Shown here piece by piece: positions 7,812-15,845 of a stretch of DNA of 64,000 bases. The notes under the pieces are model-generated. The model ran no database searches and was not told the DNA's origin. It worked only from the letters and a program-made list of their open reading frames with translations. Each line of letters starts with the position of its first letter. The first letter of the stretch is position 1. This stretch comes from Rhizobium lentis. Lineage in GTDB: Bacteria > Pseudomonadota > Alphaproteobacteria > Rhizobiales > Rhizobiaceae. The stretch is from positions 372,001 through 436,000 of the forward strand of contig NZ_JACHBD010000005.1 in the NCBI RefSeq assembly GCF_014200175.1, in the 5' to 3' direction. Made by a program: the position numbers and the translations under genes.

Positions 7812-8618
7812 ATGACCGCGCGAACAGCCGGACAAGGCAGACACAATGATGTGCTGATCAAAGCGAAGGCAGTTCCGCAACTCATCGATCCGGCCGCCGA
7901 GCCGTTCGTTACCGAAGTTATTCGGGAGCTCGTCAAATCCCGCATCCCTTTCCTCGTCGCCGGTACCTATGCCGTCTGCGCCTATACCGGCATCTCGCGC
8001 CAGACGAAGGATTTCGACATATTCTGCAAGGCCGGCGACTATGCTCGCATCCTGGGTCACTTCAAATCGAAGGGTTACACGGTCGAAGTCGAGGACGAGC
8101 GCTGGCTTGGAAAAGTGCTGAAGGGTAATCACTTCTTTGATGTGATCTTTGCTTCCTCGAACGGAACCATGCCGGTCGGCGACGACTGGTTCGACGATGC
8201 ACGCAGGGTCGAAATGTGCGGTCACACGGTCAGAATCGTCGGCCCTACGGAACTCGTCTGGTCGAAATGTTTCGTCCAGCTGAGACACCGCTATGATGGC
8301 GCCGATGTCGCGCATGTCATCTTGAAGGCCCATGATGCCATCGACTGGCGCAAACTGCTCGCTTATCTCGAAGTGCATTGGGAGGTGCTTCTAATCCATG
8401 TCCTCAACTTCAGGTGGATCTACCCAACCGAGCGGGACAAGATTCCCCGGTGGCTGCTGGAGGAGCTTTTGGACCGCCTCAAGGCGCAGCAGGAACTGCC
8501 CCTGCCGCAAATGAAAATATGCCGAGGCCGGATGTATTCCCGTGTCGATTTCGAGATCGACGTCAAGGAATGGGGCTTTGCCGACGTCGGCGGCGAAGGC
8601 GAACTGCGAGGCGATTAG
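7812..8618 (+). CDS. Nucleotidyltransferase-fold protein
   Basis: A 268-aa protein with the signature of minimal nucleotidyltransferases: FLVAGTYAVCAYTG (glycine-containing helix start, G51) followed by RQTKDFDIF, where D67 and D69 are the probable metal ligands. The rest, including the KVLKGNHFFDVIF strand with a possible third acidic residue, fits the same fold. Substrate unknown; relatives modify small molecules, tRNA or partner proteins. The ATG at 7812 is preceded by AGGAA; an in-frame start at 7779 would overlap the promoter's -10. It is followed 10 bp later by a metallophosphoesterase, suggesting paired transfer and hydrolysis of a nucleotide or phosphate group. Confidence 0.75.
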   Translation: MTARTAGQGRHNDVLIKAKAVPQLIDPAAEPFVTEVIRELVKSRIPFLVAGTYAVCAYTGISRQTKDFDIFCKAGDYARILGHFKSKGYTVEVEDERWLGKVLKGNHFFDVIFASSNGTMPVGDDWFDDARRVEMCGHTVRIVGPTELVWSKCFVQLRHRYDGADVAHVILKAHDAIDWRKLLAYLEVHWEVLLIHVLNFRWIYPTERDKIPRWLLEELLDRLKAQQELPLPQMKICRGRMYSRVDFEIDVKEWGFADVGGEGELRGD

Positions 8619-8628
8619 GAGAAACGCG

Positions 8629-9351
8629 ATGGATGATAAGCCAAAGAGCGTGACGGTTGCGGCGGTGGCCGACCTCCATGTGACGGAGGATGGGGCAAAA
8701 TCCTATAAGGAACTGTTTGCCGAGATTTCCTCGGTCGCCGATGTCCTGGTCATTGCCGGTGATCTGACCGATCTCGGCAAGCCTAAGGAGGCCGAATTGC
8801 TCGCCAGTGATCTGCGCCATTGCACCGTCCCGACCGTCGCCGTGCTCGGCAATCATGATCACGAAAGCGGCCAGGTCGATGACGTCTGCAAAATTCTGAC
8901 CGACGCCGGCGTCAAATTGCTGAACGGCCATGCAGCCGAGATCTCCGGTGTCGGTTTCGTTGGTGTCAAGGGTTTTGCCGGCGGCTTCGGGCGCCATATG
9001 CTGGGTTCGTTCGGCGAAGCCGCCATCAAGGCGATGGTCGCCGAAAGCGTCAAGGAATCGATGCGCCTCGAAAACGCCATGCGGCAGGTGCGGTCCGATC
9101 GCTCCCTCGTCGTATTGCACTACGCCCCGATCGCCGAGACCGTGGCAGGCGAGCCGTTGGAAATCTATCCGTTCCTCGGCTCCTCGCGGCTTGCGGAAAC
9201 CATCGATCGGTTTCGGGTCGACGCCGTCGTCCACGGCCATGCCCATCGCGGATCGTATGAGGGCCGCACACCGGGCGGCGCCCCAGTTTATAATGTCGCG
9301 GCCCATGTCGAAAAGCCGACCGGCAAGCCCTACGCGTTGCTAGAGCTTTGA
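8629..9351 (+). CDS. Calcineurin-like metallophosphoesterase
   Basis: 240 aa with all metal-binding blocks of the superfamily in order: AVADLHV (D15, H17), IAGDLTD (GD at 44-45), LGNHDH (74-78), LHYAP and HGHAHRG near the C-terminus. It should hydrolyse a phosphoester or cyclic nucleotide in the cytoplasm (no signal peptide). The ATG at 8629 follows TAGGAGAA. It starts 10 bp after the nucleotidyltransferase and shares its stress promoter. The substrate is not predictable; an antagonistic role to the upstream transferase is inference. Confidence 0.85.
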   Translation: MDDKPKSVTVAAVADLHVTEDGAKSYKELFAEISSVADVLVIAGDLTDLGKPKEAELLASDLRHCTVPTVAVLGNHDHESGQVDDVCKILTDAGVKLLNGHAAEISGVGFVGVKGFAGGFGRHMLGSFGEAAIKAMVAESVKESMRLENAMRQVRSDRSLVVLHYAPIAETVAGEPLEIYPFLGSSRLAETIDRFRVDAVVHGHAHRGSYEGRTPGGAPVYNVAAHVEKPTGKPYALLEL

Positions 9352-9371
9352 CGTTCCGCCGACGCCAGTGG

Positions 9372-9578
9372 CTATTTATTGGTCCGTCCGCGCCGGAGCG
9401 GATCGACGCCGCCCCGGGGCGTCGTATCGTTGGCGGTATCGCCTTCAACGGTGTTGTCGGCCTGCATCGACTCATCGTCCGGTGGAGATACGATGCCGCG
9501 GGAACGGCCGATACCCGGGTCGTCCGACAGGTCGAGATCGCTTGGTTTGGTCGTCTTTGCATGTTTGGACGAAGTCAT
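9372..9578 (-). CDS. Small hydrophilic conserved protein
   Basis: 68 aa, acidic in the middle and basic at the end (GGVDPLRRGRTNK), with no hydrophobic segment and probably disordered. The ribosome site is excellent (AAGGAGG about five bases before the ATG at 9578), and an EcfG-type promoter lies 81 bp upstream, which supports a real gene. It converges with the metallophosphoesterase. No family assigned; it resembles other short stress-induced rhizobial proteins. Confidence 0.62.
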   Translation of the reverse strand: MTSSKHAKTTKPSDLDLSDDPGIGRSRGIVSPPDDESMQADNTVEGDTANDTTPRGGVDPLRRGRTNK

Positions 9579-9658
9579 GATTTCCTCCTTCGTGATCGGA
9601 AGTTTGAGGTTCAGCGAAGCGCCACGGCAGATTTGCCGTTGCTGGCGCCCTCAGGGCG

Positions 9659-9683
9659 AACTCGTACGGCGAGCCTCTGTTCC
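9659..9683 (-). promoter_or_regulatory. EcfG/RpoE2-type stress promoter for the 9578 gene
   Basis: Minus-strand GGAAC (9679-9683), 17-base spacer, GTT (9659-9661). The -10 is about 81 bp upstream of the small gene's ATG. Confidence 0.7.
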
Positions 9684-9719
9684 GCACCGCCGCGCTCCGA
9701 TCGGAAGCTCCGAACAACG

Positions 9720-9744
9720 GGAACATTTCGCAGAAGCTGAGGTT
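9720..9744 (+). promoter_or_regulatory. EcfG/RpoE2-type stress promoter facing an SDR remnant
   Basis: GGAAC at 9720-9724, spacer of 17, GTT at 9742-9744 on the plus strand. It points into the degraded SDR sequence, so the promoter appears to have outlived its gene. Confidence 0.6.
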
Positions 9745-9761
9745 GGAGCGCCGTCGACGAT

Positions 9762-9971
9762 CACAAGCTAGATACTGCGACCGGCCAGTCAAAAAAGGAT
9801 GTTGCGGGCGAAGTCGCGCGCATCGGCTATGACGCGATGATGGATGGCGAAGGTGATGTCGTTAGCGGCTGGACGAACAAGCTCCAGGCCGCCGTTGCCA
9901 ACGTCACCGCCGCAAGTGTGCTCGCGCACCAGCATTCGAAGATGGTGAACCCGGGCTCTGGCCGTAAATGA
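9762..9971 (+). pseudogene. C-terminal remnant of a short-chain dehydrogenase (SDR)
   Basis: In frame from about 9762 to the stop at 9969-9971 the sequence reads KLDTATGQSKKDVAGEVARI, then GYDAMMDGEGDVVSGWTNKL and a tail ending NPGSGRK. This is the typical C-terminus of DltE-type SDR proteins (AMM-GEGDVVSG block, then the H-x-K-M tail). The Rossmann and catalytic parts are absent and an in-frame stop lies at 9738-9740. It is therefore a truncated gene, with an intact stress promoter directly in front. Confidence 0.7.
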
Positions 9972-10020
9972 CACCGGCCCTCAGCACGAACGCGGCGATG
10001 GGGATCGCCGCGTGAGGCAT

Positions 10021-10284
10021 TCAGTTACGCTCGACGAATTTGTTGAAGCGGCTGGTCTTCCCGTCCTTGGTCTTGTCCTGGTAGAGAAAGGCAAGCTTGT
10101 TTTCGTCGAAGATCTTGAAGAACTCGTCCCAGTCGATTTCGTCGAATTCTTCTTCCTTCTCTCCAAAATCGATGCGCAGGACGCCGCCTTTGCCGCGGGT
10201 GCGGATCGCCGCCGGCCTGCCTTTCCTGTCTTCTGCCCATTTGCGGATCTTCTTGTGGTCCGTCGTCGTTTCAGAGCTGCTCAT
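10021..10284 (-). CDS. Small conserved rhizobial protein of unknown function
   Basis: 87 aa, highly charged: a basic first third (KKIRKWAEDRKGRPAAIRTR), a strand LRIDFGEKEEEFDEIDWDEFF, and a basic tail. Homologues of this size are sometimes labelled glucan branching enzyme in databases; nothing in the sequence supports that. It lies 36 bp downstream of the 81-aa gene at 10566 and is probably co-transcribed from the same stress promoter. Function unknown. Confidence 0.68.
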   Translation of the reverse strand: MSSSETTTDHKKIRKWAEDRKGRPAAIRTRGKGGVLRIDFGEKEEEFDEIDWDEFFKIFDENKLAFLYQDKTKDGKTSRFNKFVERN

Positions 10285-10320
10285 CTCTACCTCCGTCTAT
10301 TCTTTGCATTGCGCAAACAG

Positions 10321-10566
10321 TCACAGCAGCGGCTGCCTTTGCTTCCAGTCGCGATATGGCGCGAGCAGTCGGCCAGGATAACGACGCTCAATTTCGCTTT
10401 CTGTCAGAGCGATGCGGGACAGGACCTCCGCCGCCGCGTCGTGCTCGGCTCTGTCGCTCGCTTTTTCCAGCTCATTCATGCTTTCGAACAGCTCGTCGTC
10501 CGTCATTGCTTCCAGGCGGTTGGCGAGATCTTCGACCGGTTCGCTCAATAAGGGATTGGTGGACAT
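10321..10566 (-). CDS. Small acidic conserved protein
   Basis: 81 aa, mostly helical and acidic (VEDLANRLEAMTDDELFESM, then further Glu-rich helix), ending in an aromatic and basic tail. The ATG at 10566 is preceded by AGAGGCG; an in-frame codon at 10608 lies within the promoter and is unlikely. It is the first gene of a two-gene stress operon with 10021-10284. No known domain. Confidence 0.62.
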   Translation of the reverse strand: MSTNPLLSEPVEDLANRLEAMTDDELFESMNELEKASDRAEHDAAAEVLSRIALTESEIERRYPGRLLAPYRDWKQRQPLL

Positions 10567-10591
10567 TGGCGCCTCTTGCTGATGCCTGTCC

Positions 10592-10616
10592 AACTTCGCT
10601 CTCCACACTAAGTTCC
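10592..10616 (-). promoter_or_regulatory. EcfG/RpoE2-type stress promoter for the 10566 gene
   Basis: Minus-strand GGAAC (10612-10616), 17-base spacer, GTT (10592-10594), 26 bp before the ATG. Confidence 0.74.
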
Positions 10617-10639
10617 GCAGAGAGCATGAACGAAAGGTG

Positions 10640-12538
10640 TTATCCCGCCGGCTGTTCCTCCCGATAGAGCCGCCAGGGAACCGTGGCCACCGTTAGCCGC
10701 GGACCTCCGAGCTTGACGAGCTTTGTCCGCAGCCGCCCTGCCCTGTTCATGTGCAGAAGCTTCTGCCACCATCTATCTTTGACGGTTTCGGGAATGAGAA
10801 CCGCGACACGCTTCTCCGGACTGTCCGCATCCAGCTTTTCGATCAGCCGCAGCAGCGGTTCGTGCAATTGCCGATAAGGAGCAGGGATGAGCATGAGCCG
10901 CGGCGGCCTCAATCCCAATGCGGCGATCGGCTCTTCGACCTCGACACGCCATTCCTCGCGGAGCGCCTTTTCGCCCTCCTCCCGATCAGGTCCGCCAAGA
11001 CGAATGAAGTGAACCGCTACGACATCGGGCGAGATGGTCAGGGCAAATTTGATGGCGCGTTCGCTCAGTCTGTTCCATGCTTCGGTTATGACGAGAACCG
11101 TCGGCGGCTCGATATCTTCGAGGGTGATCGGGCCGGGCTTGCGCAGTTCGCGTTGAAGCGAAATATAGTAGCTCTTGATCATCTTCAAAACGGCTATGGC
11201 TACGGGAACAGCAACCAAGGTGATCCATGCACCCTCAGCAAATTTCGCGATCAGAATGATGACAAGCGCTGCCCCCGTCGAAGCCGCGCCAACCGCGTTC
11301 ATCGTGAGCTTTGCCCCAAAGCGCCTGGACCGGCGGCGCCAATGCTGGGTCATCCCGGCCTGAGAAATCGTGAACGTCAAAAAGGCCCCGATCGCGAAGA
11401 GGGGTATCAAATTGTCGGTAATCCCCCCGAAGGTGATGAGAAGCAGCGCGGCGGAGCCGGAGAGAAAGAGGATGCCGACGGTAAACACCAGTCGGCGCCC
11501 CGGCTGAGCAAAGGCCTTTGGGAGATAGCCATCGGCGGCGACCATCTGGCAGAGCCTGGGAAAACCGACAAAACTGGTATTGGCCGAAAGGCAAAGAACG
11601 CTTAGAAGGCTTGCCATGGCGATATAATAGAAGGCGCCATGACCGGCGATGACGGCAAGCAGCTGCGATAGCACGCTCTGGTAGCCTTCCTTCGTCTGAT
11701 CCATTGCACCGATCTCATAGGCGCTGGCGATGGTCGCCACACCGCCGAGCAGCAAGCCGAGTACGACGACAATAATCGTGAGAGTGAGATAGGCGTTGCG
11801 CATGACCGGCTGCCTGAACGAGCCCATTCCGTTGGAAACAGCCTCAACGCCGGTCATGGCCGTGCAGCCGCTGGCAAATGCATGCATAAGGAGCCATAGA
11901 GTTGCGCCTTGTGCCGCCGGGTGAAGCGGCGGCGGCGCGATGGCGGGTGTTGGCTTGTCCCCCAGGCCGAGTCCGACCAGCCCATAGGCGATAGCGCCCA
12001 GAAAGCAGATGATGAAGAGATAGGCCGGCAGCGCGAACAGCCAGCCGGCCTCCCCCGTTCCGCGTAAGTTGGCCAGCATGACGACGAAGACGATCACGAG
12101 GCAGAGCGGCAGGATATAGGGGTGAAAACTCGGTATCGCCGAGACGAGCGCCCCTACCCCTGCCGAAACGCCAACCGCAACATTCAGCACGTAATCGATC
12201 ATCAACGCTGCGGCGGCAAGCAAGCTCGGATATTCTCCGAGATTTTCTTTCGCCACCACATAGGCGCCGCCATTCGTCGGATAGGCCGCGAGAGTCTGCC
12301 TGTAGGAGAAATAGAGGATTGCCAGCAGAGCGACGATGCAACCGATTACCGGGCCGATATAGACCAGGCCGAACGCGCCAAGTGGAATGAGAACGGTGAG
12401 CGTTGCTTCCGGGCCGTAGGAGGACGATCCCAGGCCATCCAGTCCCATCGCCGGCACGGCTTCGATCCAACCGATCTTCTTGTCTTCGTACTCGCGATTG
12501 GCAAGACGCCGACCGAATACGAGGGTGCTGAGGTTCAA
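10640..12538 (-). CDS. APC-superfamily permease with C-terminal cytosolic domain (KimA-like architecture)
   Basis: 632 aa. Residues 20-450 hold about 12 hydrophobic segments of the APC fold, with the unwound-helix signature MGLDGLGSSSYGPEA near the N-terminus. The last 160 residues form a soluble domain with alternating strands (PTVLVITEAW, VVAVHFIRLGG, VAVLIPE) like a universal-stress or nucleotide-binding tail. That arrangement matches amino-acid/polyamine permeases and the KimA-type potassium importers. Substrate is undecided between amino acid and K+. Transcription appears to come from a stress promoter 32 bp upstream, divergent from the PCMT-esterase fusion. Confidence 0.82.
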   Translation of the reverse strand: MNLSTLVFGRRLANREYEDKKIGWIEAVPAMGLDGLGSSSYGPEATLTVLIPLGAFGLVYIGPVIGCIVALLAILYFSYRQTLAAYPTNGGAYVVAKENLGEYPSLLAAAALMIDYVLNVAVGVSAGVGALVSAIPSFHPYILPLCLVIVFVVMLANLRGTGEAGWLFALPAYLFIICFLGAIAYGLVGLGLGDKPTPAIAPPPLHPAAQGATLWLLMHAFASGCTAMTGVEAVSNGMGSFRQPVMRNAYLTLTIIVVVLGLLLGGVATIASAYEIGAMDQTKEGYQSVLSQLLAVIAGHGAFYYIAMASLLSVLCLSANTSFVGFPRLCQMVAADGYLPKAFAQPGRRLVFTVGILFLSGSAALLLITFGGITDNLIPLFAIGAFLTFTISQAGMTQHWRRRSRRFGAKLTMNAVGAASTGAALVIILIAKFAEGAWITLVAVPVAIAVLKMIKSYYISLQRELRKPGPITLEDIEPPTVLVITEAWNRLSERAIKFALTISPDVVAVHFIRLGGPDREEGEKALREEWRVEVEEPIAALGLRPPRLMLIPAPYRQLHEPLLRLIEKLDADSPEKRVAVLIPETVKDRWWQKLLHMNRAGRLRTKLVKLGGPRLTVATVPWRLYREEQPAG

Positions 12539-12569
12539 TTTCCATTCCTATTCAGGCTGGGCGATAACC

Positions 12570-12594
12570 AACAACCGGAGACCGCCCCGGTTCC
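12570..12594 (-). promoter_or_regulatory. EcfG/RpoE2-type stress promoter for the APC permease
   Basis: Minus-strand GGAAC (12590-12594), 17-base spacer, GTT (12570-12572), 32 bp before the permease ATG at 12538. Confidence 0.7.
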
Positions 12595-12755
12595 CGAGGC
12601 AAAGCGATGGAAACGAGAGGCCCTGTCGCCGATCCTCCGCAGCGCGCAAATCAGTGCCGTGCGGGCTGGCGGGCGCGGCGATCCGGCTGCCCGCGGAGAC
12701 CATGGCGACAAACGAGCCCAAGCCATAGCCAGCCAGGCTACCGGCCGACTGCTTC

Positions 12756-12781
12756 GGAACAACCACCTGCTTTCCGCTGTT
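12756..12781 (+). promoter_or_regulatory. EcfG/RpoE2-type stress promoter for the PCMT-esterase fusion
   Basis: GGAAC at 12756-12760 and GTT at 12779-12781 with an 18-base spacer, which equals the GGAAC-N19-TT variant. It lies 25 bp before the ATG at 12806. Confidence 0.62.
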
Positions 12782-12805
12782 TTCTTCGAGAGTGGAGGTG
12801 ATCCG

Positions 12806-14788
12806 ATGGATATGACCCGCAAACGAGACCACATGGTGGAACATCATGTCATTCGCCGCGGCATCCACGATCGAAGCGTCACCAGGGCGATGCGCATGGT
12901 GCCCCGGGAAAAATTCGTCGATCCGGGCTTCGAGGAGTTCGCCTATGAGGATGCGCCTTTGTCGATCGGCGAGGGTCAGACGATCTCACAGCCTTCCATC
13001 GTCGCGCTGATGATCGAAAAGGCCGCTCTGGATACAGAAGACAGGGTTCTCGAGGTCGGAACCGGTTCCGGATACGCCTCTGCGCTCATCAGCCGGATTG
13101 CGCGACACGTCTATTCCATCGAACGCCATGAAAGGCTGGCGCTTCAGGCCAGAGAGAGGTTTGAAAAGCTGGGGTACCGCAACATCGACGTCCGGGTGGG
13201 CGACGGCAGCAAGGGCTGGGCCAAAGCCGCTCCTTTCGACGCAATTATCGTTTCCGCTGGTGCACCAGAGGTGCCGGCTGCTCTGAAGGAGCAGCTGGAT
13301 CTCGGTGGGCGGCTCGTCATCCCGGTCGGCCGCAGCGACGAACAGCGCCTGAAGCGCATCACGCGCACGGGGGCGGCCAGCTTCGAGGAGGAAGATTTGG
13401 GCGGCGTGCTCTTCGTCCCGCTGATTGGCGAGGATGCCTGGACCGCGGCACATCCGATGTACACAGCGACAGCTCGCTCATCGCCCAAGGAAGAGATCCC
13501 CTGCAAGATGATCTCGGCAGCGGCGGAAGAGTTTTCATCGATCGAGGACAAGAGCTTTGCCACCCTCGTCGATCGATTTGCTGACAGCCGCATTGTTCTG
13601 CTTGGGGAATCCAGCCACGGCACAGCCGAATTTTATGAGACGCGGGCTGCCATCAGCCGGCATCTGATAGCACATCACGGATTTAATCTGATTGCCGTCG
13701 AAGCGGATTGGCCGGACGCAGCCGCCATTGACCGCTGGATCAATGGCCAGAGGCTGAAAGATGGCCAGCCATTCAGCCGTTTTCCCAGGTGGATGTGGCG
13801 GAACCTGGAGTTTTCGCGGTTCATCGGCTGGATTAAGGAAGAAAACGAACGGCGCAAGGCATTACACGGGGATCCGGTGCGGTTCTATGGCCTCGATCTC
13901 TACAACATGTCGGGATCGATCCGCTCCGTCCTCGACTATCTCGAAAATGTCAGTCCGGAAACCGCCAAGACTGCCAGAGAGCGCTACGGCTGCCTCAGCC
14001 CTTGGCAGAGCGATCCCGCCACCTATGGCCGGGCCGTGCTGACCGAAGCCTACAGATCATGCGAGGATGCGGTGCTAAAGCAATGCATTGAACTTCTGGC
14101 CCGATCGCTAAATGATGCGGCCTCAGAGAACGATGATTTCCTGAACGCCGTCCAGTCTGCAAGATTGCTCGCCGCCGCCGAACGCTATTATCGCGTCATG
14201 TATTACGGCGGTGCCGAAGCCTGGAACCTGCGCGACACTTACATGGCCGACACGGTCGAGCATCTTCTCGACTTTCATGGAGCAGCGGCAAAGATCATCA
14301 TCTGGGCTCACAACTCACACATCGGCGATGCCCGCTACACAGACATGGCAGCGGCCCGCGACGAACTCAGCCTCGGTCAGCTGTGCCGGCAGCGCTTCGC
14401 AGAGACGACAAGCCTCGTCGGACTGGGAACGCATTGCGGAGAAGTGCTCGCTGCCGACGATTGGGATGGGCCGGCGGAGAGGAAGCAACTCAACCCGTCG
14501 CTTCCGCAGAGTTACGAGCGCTTATGTCATGACGCCGCGAAACCGCAATTTCTCCTCGACCTCAAGGCCGATGAGGACCTGCACGCAAGCTTGGTCGAAC
14601 AGCGGCTTCAGCGCTTCGTGGGGGTGATCTACAGGCCGGATTCCGAACGGCTGAGCCACTACATGTCGACATCACTGTCGCGACAATACGACGCTTTCAT
14701 CTGGTTCGATGAAACGCACGCGCTATCACCGCTTGTCGCTACACAGTCCGGTAGGGGCGATCAGGAAACCTTCCCGTTCGGTTTGTAG
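12806..14788 (+). CDS. Protein-L-isoaspartate O-methyltransferase / erythromycin-esterase-family fusion
   Basis: 660 aa with two enzymes in one chain. Residues 1-220 are a PCMT: GEGQTISQP (56-64) and the SAM site VLEVGTGSGYASA (81-93), for repair of isoaspartyl residues in aged proteins. Residues 250-655 are an erythromycin-esterase (Ere/EreA-like) domain with LLGESSHGTAEFYE (265-278), VEADWPDA and WAHNSHIGDAR, which carry its conserved His and Glu residues. The ATG at 12806 follows TGGAGGTG. The frame is open much further upstream, but only as an antisense shadow of the permease. A role in protein damage repair with linked hydrolysis of an unknown ester is inference; macrolide resistance is not implied. 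Confidence 0.87.
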   Translation: MDMTRKRDHMVEHHVIRRGIHDRSVTRAMRMVPREKFVDPGFEEFAYEDAPLSIGEGQTISQPSIVALMIEKAALDTEDRVLEVGTGSGYASALISRIARHVYSIERHERLALQARERFEKLGYRNIDVRVGDGSKGWAKAAPFDAIIVSAGAPEVPAALKEQLDLGGRLVIPVGRSDEQRLKRITRTGAASFEEEDLGGVLFVPLIGEDAWTAAHPMYTATARSSPKEEIPCKMISAAAEEFSSIEDKSFATLVDRFADSRIVLLGESSHGTAEFYETRAAISRHLIAHHGFNLIAVEADWPDAAAIDRWINGQRLKDGQPFSRFPRWMWRNLEFSRFIGWIKEENERRKALHGDPVRFYGLDLYNMSGSIRSVLDYLENVSPETAKTARERYGCLSPWQSDPATYGRAVLTEAYRSCEDAVLKQCIELLARSLNDAASENDDFLNAVQSARLLAAAERYYRVMYYGGAEAWNLRDTYMADTVEHLLDFHGAAAKIIIWAHNSHIGDARYTDMAAARDELSLGQLCRQRFAETTSLVGLGTHCGEVLAADDWDGPAERKQLNPSLPQSYERLCHDAAKPQFLLDLKADEDLHASLVEQRLQRFVGVIYRPDSERLSHYMSTSLSRQYDAFIWFDETHALSPLVATQSGRGDQETFPFGL

Positions 14789-14838
14789 CCTGGCACCTCT
14801 ACCGAAGCGCGCGAGACCGCTGTCGTGCGCGATAAGTG

Positions 14839-14863
14839 GGAACTCTCGGCGCATCCGTAAGTT
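14839..14863 (+). promoter_or_regulatory. EcfG/RpoE2-type stress promoter for the DUF4142 gene
   Basis: GGAAC at 14839-14843, 17-base spacer, GTT at 14861-14863, 28 bp before the ATG at 14892. Confidence 0.8.
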
Positions 14864-14891
14864 TAGCGGATGACCAACCCAGGAGATCCAT

Positions 14892-15419
14892 ATGAAACGC
14901 TTTGTTGTCGCATCGCTCGCCATTTCGCTTGCCGTTCCCGTTTTCGCGCAGTCGGCGGCTGAAAAAACCGGCGTCAATTCCCTGATGGGCGTGCCGCCAA
15001 AAACGGAGGATTTCGTGAAGGAGGCTGCCGCAAGCGACATGTTCGAAATCGCCTCCAGCAAGCTCGCGGTCGAGCGCGGCGACGATGCGACGAAAGCCTT
15101 TGCGCAGCAGATGCTGACCGACCACCAGAAAACCAGCGAGGAACTCAAGGCGCTGGTATCGGGCGGCAAGGTCAAAGCGACCCTTCCGAACGCAATGACC
15201 TCGGATCAGAAAAGCATGCTCGACAAGCTGAACGGCCTTAAGGGCGACGATTTCAACAAGCAATATCACTCGGATCAGGAATCCGCCCACGAAGACGCGG
15301 TCGATCTCTTCAAGCGCTACGGCGACGAAGGCGATAATCCGGAACTCAAGGCATGGGCGGCAAGCACGCGGCCTGCTCTGGAACACCACCTCCAGATGGC
15401 CAAAAAACTCAACAAATAG
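14892..15419 (+). CDS. DUF4142-family periplasmic protein
   Basis: 175 aa with a clear Sec signal peptide (MKRFVVASLAISLAVPVFAQ, cleavage after VFA) and a four-helix ferritin-like DUF4142 domain: SDMFEIASSKLAVERG, then AFAQQMLTDHQKTSEEL, and a C-terminal HHLQMAKKL. The family is common in stress regulons of alphaproteobacteria and probably sits in the periplasm; its chemistry is unknown. The ribosome site is AGGAGATCC. The small gene at 15479 may be in the same transcript. Confidence 0.85.
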   Translation: MKRFVVASLAISLAVPVFAQSAAEKTGVNSLMGVPPKTEDFVKEAAASDMFEIASSKLAVERGDDATKAFAQQMLTDHQKTSEELKALVSGGKVKATLPNAMTSDQKSMLDKLNGLKGDDFNKQYHSDQESAHEDAVDLFKRYGDEGDNPELKAWAASTRPALEHHLQMAKKLNK

Positions 15420-15478
15420 CCACAGACCGAAGGGTTCAGGGCAACACGAGTCGGCCGGGGCACAGAGAGACGGAAGAC

Positions 15479-15742
15479 ATGCACGAATATGTCAGCTATC
15501 CCGCAGGCGCCGTTCCGGCCGGCTCCCTGGTCGTCAAACTCTATCGATCGGGGAACAAGATCAGAGGCTACGTCCGCAAGGTCGCGGATATGGACCAGGA
15601 CGATACGCTCTTTCCCGGCGAGGAAATGGAACCTGAGGCAGCGCTCAAGCTTGCGGAAACCCATCGTGGCAATGCTCCCATCTTCGTCGATCTTGTCGAA
15701 GACGTTGCGTGGGATCCGTCCTGGGGGCGCCTCAGGCACTAG
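15479..15742 (+). CDS. Small conserved hypothetical protein
   Basis: 87 aa with a basic beta-rich N-terminal half (VVKLYRSGNKIRGYVRKVAD), an acidic middle (DQDDTLFPGEEMEPEAALKL) and DPSWGRL near the end. The ATG at 15479 follows CGGAAG. It lies 59 bp after the DUF4142 gene on the same strand and probably shares its stress promoter. No signal peptide, membrane segment or known family was seen. Confidence 0.65.
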   Translation: MHEYVSYPAGAVPAGSLVVKLYRSGNKIRGYVRKVADMDQDDTLFPGEEMEPEAALKLAETHRGNAPIFVDLVEDVAWDPSWGRLRH

Positions 15743-15743
15743 G

Positions 15744-15768
15744 AGAACCGACAGGCGGAGCCATCGTT
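15744..15768 (+). promoter_or_regulatory. Imperfect EcfG-type promoter before the TPP enzyme gene
   Basis: AGAAC (15744-15748), which has one mismatch to GGAAC, then 17 bases and GTT at 15766-15768 (written CGTT). The -10 is about 78 bp before the ATG at 15846. Weaker than the others but in the right place. Confidence 0.45.
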
Positions 15769-15845
15769 AGCCGGTGATCTGATCTCGCAGTGCCTTAGTC
15801 GGAGCTGCTAGCGCGATGACTATTCCGCAAATGAGGATATCTTCC

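Noticed and set aside
10021..10284. Glucan branching enzyme
   Set aside because: Proteins of this type sometimes carry that label, but 87 residues with no GH13 motif cannot be one.
12122..12805. Long in-frame extension upstream of the PCMT-esterase fusion (228 extra codons)
   Set aside because: It is antisense to the APC permease, has no recognisable domain, and the ATG at 12806 has a strong TGGAGGTG and a stress promoter in front.
13550..14788. Erythromycin-esterase domain as a macrolide-resistance gene
   Set aside because: It is fused to a protein-repair methyltransferase and sits among stress genes; most family members are not resistance enzymes.
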